Below are positions 58,060 through 64,000 of a stretch of 64,000 nucleotides of DNA, piece after piece. Below the pieces are notes generated by a model. That model was not told where the DNA came from. It made no database searches and was given only the letters and a program-made list of their open reading frames with translations. Both the position numbers and the translations under genes were made by a program. How positions within the stretch are numbered: position 1 is the first letter of the stretch; the number at the start of each line of letters is the position of its first letter. The DNA comes from Lotus japonicus (Eukaryota; Streptophyta; Magnoliopsida; Fabales; Fabaceae), in the NCBI RefSeq assembly GCF_012489685.1, contig NC_080044.1, positions 73,084,732 to 73,148,731 on the forward strand, read 5' to 3'.

Positions 58060-58978
58060 TCTTGTAAATGTAAAGTCACTTGATTTTAATCCTTCATCGG
58101 AATAAAGTTACATTTCAGTCTATACAACTAGACAATTGTGTTTTGTCCCTGAATCTGCAGGTGAAGTGCTTACATATCCGTTGAACACTTATGTGACTTT
58201 ATCCATGTATATAAGATTGACGTGACTGACAAGTAGATAATTAATGATTATTTTTTCAATTAAACAAATTATAATTTTTGTTTTTTTGTTAAAGTACAAA
58301 AAATTGACCCAATAATCAAACTTAATTAATAAACAAACACTAAAGAAAAAACTATCCTAGACCACATGTCCAGCCCCACACGACCTAACCCTCTAACTCA
58401 AATAACATAATTTATGAATAGAAAAAACATTATTTGTTTATCAAGAAAAATTACGAGACTATGTACCAAAAAAAAAAATTACGAGACTAAAAACATTTCT
58501 GATCATAAAAATCCAATTACATAACATGATATAACTAAAAGTTATTTATAAAAACTTCAAATAAACTAGAATTTAAAAATTGAATATTCTAGTGGAAAAA
58601 AGATTGCATCCTATAAAAAACAATACTCTATAAATAAAACACGATACCAAATATTCTAAAACATGATAAATCAATTTTAAAGTACATGTTCTATATAATT
58701 ACCACAATTATCATCAAATCCAAGAATAATCTTAGATTGCAAAATTTTATCCTATCATAAAACACATCTATGTTCATGATAAAAATAAAAAACAAAATTC
58801 TTTGCAGTGGAAGGATAATCTCAGGTACACGATTGGGTTGTCTCTAATCTAAACTCAAAAAATCCGAGCGTAAAAACCAAGCACCTTGTCTCCAAATCCA
58901 TGTTGTGAGAGTGAAATCGATTGTGTCTGTGTTTGTGTTTTGTGTGTGGGTTTTAGGAGCACAGAAAACTCAACTTCG
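58060..58978. other. Intergenic DNA and ECR1 promoter
   Basis: Very AT-rich with A-tracts; no ORF of note. GTGTTTGTGTTTTGTGTGTG just before the ECR1 ATG is a GT-rich 5' UTR stretch. No convincing TATA box was found. Confidence 0.45.
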
Positions 58979-61900
58979 ATGGCAGAAACCACAGTACAAC
59001 CAAGTCGATCGAGGGACCTCGACAAACTCCTCCTCCGACCTGGGAATCTTGTAGGTCCCAGGTTTGAACCTGGCACTGAGGTACGGTACTCTCTCGATTC
59101 TTCCCGAAATCCTATGTTTCTTCCTGCTTGTTAGGTTTTCTGGGTTTTGAATTTTGGGTCTGTTGTTGCAGTTAAGAGATAATCTTCAGGAATTCGCCAA
59201 GGTTTTGGTGGTTGGGGCAGGTGGGTTGGGTTGTGAATTGTTGAAGGATTTAGCCTTGACTGGTTTTCGAAACCTTGAGGTCATTGACATGGATCGCATA
59301 GAGGTTACTAATCTCAATCGTCAATTCCTATTCAGGTGCTCTAGCTTCATGTCTTTTTCTAGAATGTGATTTTGTTCTGTAAACCCCACTAGTTATTTTG
59401 TCGTTTGGGGCTGATGGGTATTTTGATCTGTGTCCCTTTTTTTGTTTGTAGACTTGAAGATGTTGGCAAACCGAAAGCGGAGGTAGCTGCCAAGCGTGTC
59501 ATGGAGAGGATTAGTGGTGTGGATATTAAGCCGCATTTTTGCAGGATAGAGGAAAAGGATATTGATTTTTATAATGATTTTAGCATTATTGCTCTTGGTC
59601 TTGATTCCATTGAGGCGCGGAGCTATATCAATACGGTTGCTTGTAGCTTTTTAGGTGTGTGTTGTATCCCTTTAGTTGCCTTTATATGTTCCTTTGCTTG
59701 TTGTCTGGTTAAATGAAAGATGGTTGTATTTCAATGCTTGAGAGTTGTTATCATGCGTGCATTAGTTGTTTCTACATTGTATGAGTAGTAATACATATAA
59801 GGAGTTCATGTCTGCGCTGGTCATGTGATGTAAAGATTTTCATTCTGTATAAGTCCATTGTGTAGATGTTGTACTGCTATAAGAATTAAGTATGTAGATG
59901 GTGCAGACTGCTTATGCTAATTTTAGCTTTTTTTCTTTATACTGGTAAAACTAGAATATGATTCTGATGATAATCCACGAGAAGATACAATCAAACCTAT
60001 GGTGGATGGTGGGACTGAAGGATTCAAGGGCCATGCTAGGGTTATCATGCCAGGGATCACACCATGCTTTGAGTGTACCATCTGGCTTTTTCCACCTCAA
60101 GTGAAGTTTCCTTTGTGTACACTGGCCGAGACCCCTAGAACTGCTGCCCACTGTATTGAATATGCTCACTTAATTAAATGGAATGAGGTAAACCATTTTC
60201 ATTTTTCTATTAGTTCATAAATGGATCTAGCTCCTCTAAATCCTTCACTTTAAAGGGTAAAATAAGCCATCGCAACTATTGATTGAAAATTCAATGGTTG
60301 AGATTTAAATAACACCACAGTTTGTTATACTTTTGATAGTATATGATCGCAATCCCACCCTTGAATTTCTCAATTAACAGTTGTGTTAGCTTACTTCGCC
60401 TTCTAAAGTTATTTTTTACATTAGAGGAGCCAAATCAATTCGCAACATACATTAATTTAAACAAAGTTGTGTGTACAGGTTCATGGTGCAGAGGCTTTTG
60501 ACCCAGATAACCCTGAGCATATGAAATGGGTCTATGATGAGGTAATCAATATTTCATGGATCGTTTCTTGACTGTTTAATATACATTTTTGGCACAATAA
60601 TCAGTTAAAAGTTTTACTGTTCATGTTTTATAGGCTGTCAAGAGGGCCGAGCTTTTTGGCATTCCTGGAGTTACTTATTCTCTTACCCAGGTAAGTAGAT
60701 GGTTTAGGATGCTAGTTCTCCTTAGCAAAATCCTGAACTTTTGTTTGATGTATAATGATGAATTCCTATAAATTGTTTGATGTTTATATCATTTAGTAGT
60801 ATTTTACCTTGTCATAGCTGAATGTATTTTCCTTTTTGCTTATCAATTAATTGTTTTAATAGGGTGTAGTGAAGAACATCATACCAGCTATAGCTTCAAC
60901 AAATGCAATTATATCAGCGGCATGCGCGTTGGAAACATTGAAGATTGCCACAGACTGCAGCAAAACTATGTCAAACTATTTAACGTGTGTTCTTTAACTT
61001 CTTTATTATTTGCTAATGTGCTATAAATATTATTAATTAGTTCATACCTATTGTAGGTATAATGGGTCTGAAGGACTTCATACTAAAGTGGCAGAATTTG
61101 AAAGGGACAAAGACTGTCTTGTGTGTGGTCCTGGTATACGTATTGAACTGGACCCTTCAATCACATTGCAAAAGGTTATATTTCATCCATTAACTCCTCA
61201 TGTTCTTTGTGCATATTAATTACTCCCTCCGTTCCTAATTATAAGACCTAGTTTTAAAATTTTCTAGTTCCTTAATATAAGACCTTTAACAATAATCTAG
61301 CAAAAAGTATTCTACTCTTCCATATATAACCCTTACATTAATGGTGTGTTTTCAATTCCAAAGTTTTAATTACCACCTACCATTTATTAGTGAGAGAAAA
61401 TAACAAAGGGTAAATATGAAAGAATGCATACATTTTTAAAAAACCAACACACTAATTAGACACATTTAATGTTTTCTTAATAAGCGTAATTTTTTGTATT
61501 AGGTCTTATAATTAGGAACGGAGGGAGTAGTAATTAGTAATGCATCAAATGTCCATTCCCCCAGTCTTAGAGGGTACAAACATTCATTAGTAAAGAATAT
61601 AGACATCATATTTTAACATTGTGCAGTTGATAGCATTTATTAACAAGCCATACTGACCTTGAAAATGGCCACAAACGCCTATTTGCATACAGCGTTTCCC
61701 CTTTTGCTAGTGTTCATTTCCTACTATCATCTTCAGCAGTTATATTGCATTTTTAAATGATTTTAAACTTGTTAACTTTATGCTATTGGATAGAATTTAT
61801 AATATTTTGAGGAGATATAAATTTTCTGTTTCAAATCTTGAAAGTTTCATTGAGTTTATTGTCAACCTCCCCCCTTCCTTTTCCCATTTTCTCATGTCTC

Positions 61901-62524
61901 TACAAGAAATAATTAGAATGTCGAATAGGTAGGTAGGTAGGAAACATAAATCTTTGAAAATGGCTTCTGCTTGAAAGTTAATTGACTCCAAATGAGTGAA
62001 ATTAGTAACTCACAGTGCCAGTATGCTTATGATATACAACATGTTTGGATACACGGTGAAGCCACCATGATTTTTTCCTCACCGTGGTTTTCCGTTGTGT
62101 ATCCAAACATGCACATATCACATATGCATATTTTTCAACAAGTGAGCTGTTTTTCCGTTTTTAAGCAAATCATATCATTGATTCATTCTTAACACTTCCC
62201 TTCCAATGTGTTTTTTAAATCAATTTGTGGCAACAGTTCATGGATCTTCTTGAAGAACATCCTAAGTTGAGATTGACAAAAGCCAGTGTTACACATCAAG
62301 GAAAGAATCTGTACATGCAAGCTCCCCCTGTATTGGAAGAAATGACTCGACCAAACCTGAGTCTAAGTCTTTTTAACCTCATGGGGAAACAGCCCAAGGA
62401 CATTGTGCATGTGAATGGCACAAGCAGCAAGAATGACCAAAAATTCTCGTGTTTGAGAAAATTACGTGTTGTGTTCAAAGGAGTTGATGGGGTTACAGAC
62501 ATGGATACAGCCGGAGGAGCATAA
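58979..62524 (+). CDS. ECR1: RUB/NEDD8-activating enzyme E1 catalytic subunit (UBA3 type)
   Basis: Exons are 58979-59080, 59172-59335, 59452-59654, 59955-60187, 60479-60541, 60634-60690, 60863-60984, 61057-61174 and 62237-62524, giving 449 residues with GT-AG borders in frame. The ATP-binding Rossmann motif [10 protein letters not shown] is at residues 45-54, followed by [16 protein letters not shown]. The catalytic Cys is Cys211 in [11 protein letters not shown]. Two CxxC pairs for zinc, CFEC (194/197) and CLVC (335/338), are present, and a ubiquitin-fold domain ends the chain. With its partner AXR1, this subunit adenylates RUB/NEDD8 and passes it to the E2 RCE1, enabling cullin modification and hence auxin-type signalling. 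Length equals the usual plant protein. Intron 8 (1.06 kb) hosts two MITEs. Confidence 0.96.
61223..61527. mobile_element. Stowaway MITE with TA target duplication
   Basis: The ends CTCCCTCCGTTCCTAATTAT and ATAATTAGGAACGGAGGGAG are perfect inverted repeats. TA flanks both sides (61221-61222 and 61528-61529). These are the hallmarks of the Tc1/mariner-derived Stowaway family. The 305-bp element is in ECR1 intron 8. Confidence 0.93.
62041..62110. repeat. 70-bp hairpin element in ECR1 intron 8
   Basis: ATGTTTGGATACAC (62041-62054) and GTGTATCCAAACAT (62097-62110) are perfect 14-base inverted repeats, with a further CGGTGA/TCACCG pair inside. It looks like a tiny MITE; no TSD was found. Confidence 0.6.
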
Positions 62525-63772
62525 CTTTGGACATCCAAGTATGCATGAATTTTTTTTTGGCTTTATAAGCATAGTTAATATATGTTAGATATTGGTGAGG
62601 TAAGGTTAACATTTTCTACCCTGTAAAAGTTATTCATAGATGATTAGCGAATAGCTTTTGGTGCTGCGAATTGTTGCCCACAGGGTGAACATTTCTTGCA
62701 ACTTTATTTTATCATTGATTGAACACACATGATATATTATGAATAGGTGATGAAATTGAGTTGCTTAAATGTTTCTCTCTACCTTTGTTTCATATCTAAA
62801 GTTCTGAAGTTCACTTTAAAGTATCTTGATATCAGTTTGTCAATTCAATTTGTGATACAGAGATGTGCTCCTGTGACTATCATCTGGCTACTATTTATGA
62901 ATGATCTAGAGCCTTAAGATTATGGCAGTAGGCTACTATTAATTTATCACTCACTTGGTTCCTTTAACTATAATCCTTTTTTTACATGAGTTTTCTTCAG
63001 GCATATTTGGATGTGTGTTGGGCACACGCTCAAAAGTACATTAGCAGAAAACATTAGCGGTGAAGCTCCATGTTGCAGCTTTTGGATTAACGTGGTTTTG
63101 AGGTCTAACGTGAATTCAAAAGAAATAAAAGTTATGCTTGGAATTTAATCACAATTTTAATAAACTAATTTTTTTTTGTAATTCTTGTGCCAGCCTATAA
63201 AGGTAGACAAAAGGAAATGGATAAAGTAAAAAAAAATTTTACAGACAAGAAACCCAGATGAACTTGAAATCAGGGAAAACAATTGAAACTTAAAATATGT
63301 GGCATCATATAACAAAGAGATTTTACCTCTTGATAGTTTAAGAAGATATATTTTTAATAAATTTTTTTATTTTTATTAATTGTCTTCTAAAAAAATTGTT
63401 CAAATCTATTATTTTATGGATATATATAAATTTAAATCAATAAACTAAAATTGTTGACATTTAATTTTTACTTATTAAACACTTATTGATTCTTTTTTAT
63501 GTAATTTTTTATTATTGAACTCATTCTAAATAACTTCAGTTGATTTGCATGTTTGATAGTTATATGATGTAAGATTATAGTATTTTTTTTATAAGCACGT
63601 AAATTATAGTTAGGACATTGTGGTAAAACTTGCATATCCTTCGTTATATTGATTGCCAGGTTACGTTAAATCCTTCGGTGGAAGGTTGATGATTTTGTTT
63701 AAATTTTAACAAACCTATTCAAAAAATTAATTTTGCTCTACCAAGTTATTTAATATATTATTATATAAATCA
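62525..63772. other. ECR1 3' flank and AT-rich intergenic DNA
   Basis: The ECR1 3' UTR is expected in the first few hundred bases. GCATATTTGGATGTGTG at about 63000 resembles the end of the hairpin element in intron 8. No further gene was recognised. Confidence 0.45.
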
Positions 63773-64000
63773 ATCTTTGTTTTTTGTCAAAGAAAGCTGG
63801 TTTCATTCCATAACAGGCCAGGCCCAGAAATAAAACAAGGGAACTAGTCCCTGAAGGTCAGCTAAAAACGCATAGCTCCACAAATATACATTAAACACGA
63901 GCTAGCTTAGCTATCTAGGGAGTTAAGACCCACCTAGAAATAAACCAAAGGCATTGAAAGAAAAGCAGTCAAATAGAAAAAACAGACACGGAAAACAGTC
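63773..64000 (-). mobile_element. LINE-like 3' end running out of the window
   Basis: A T-rich run at about 63778-63787 is followed by sequence which, read on the minus strand, ends CAGCTTTCTTTGAC before the A tract. Its style matches the other LINE 3' ends here. The rest is beyond the right edge, so neither domain nor TSD can be checked. Confidence 0.45.

Overview
The window is nuclear DNA from a flowering plant, most likely a eudicot legume. Genes have many short, GT-AG introns in AT-rich DNA. The identifiable genes are typical plant nuclear genes. Intergenic space is filled with plant transposons: LINEs with a plant-type RNase H tail, Helitrons ending in a hairpin plus CTAG, MULE and Stowaway MITEs, a solo LTR and a tRNA-derived SINE. 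The legume assignment is an impression from the repeat types and protein style, not proven here.

Layout. 1-1947: 3' part of a LINE entering from the left edge. 1948-14660: gene-free, with a small Helitron (5070-6761), a solo LTR with TSD (7481-9846) and a long-TIR MULE with a 10-bp TSD (12435-13684). 14665-17733 (-): dual-specificity phosphatase, five exons. 18000-29662: repeat block with an RNase H relic and two Helitrons placed tail to tail 54 bp apart. The first Helitron hosts a SINE and two LINE tails with visible TSDs; the second hosts a MITE. 29893-30906 (+): intronless lectin-domain membrane protein with no kinase. 32271-33611 (+): intronless basic-7S-globulin/GIP-like pepsin-fold protein with ruined catalytic motifs. 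33612-40480: gene-poor, with LINE relics. 40857-44196 (+): TSJT1/aluminium-induced-type protein, five exons. 45708-48536 (+): TBL-type wall O-acetyltransferase, four exons. 50302-55326 (-): ATP phosphoribosyltransferase HISN1, eleven exons. 55327-58978: decayed repeats, including a Gypsy gag and an RNase H relic. 58979-62524 (+): ECR1, the catalytic subunit of the RUB/NEDD8-activating enzyme, nine exons. 62525-64000: intergenic, ending in a LINE tail.

The genes are unrelated housekeeping, wall, defence and signalling functions; plant genes are not arranged in operons and nothing suggests a cluster. Exon models for the five spliced genes were joined by hand. Every junction keeps the reading frame and uses GT-AG borders, giving proteins of 207, 236, 449, 380 and 449 residues.

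I did not find a clear new biological system. The most unusual items are the tail-to-tail Helitron pair with internally duplicated modules and exon-like segments, a MULE whose inverted repeats each carry a tRNA-like A-box/B-box pair, a lectin ectodomain with altered metal-site residues and no kinase, and an aspartic-protease fold lacking both catalytic motifs.
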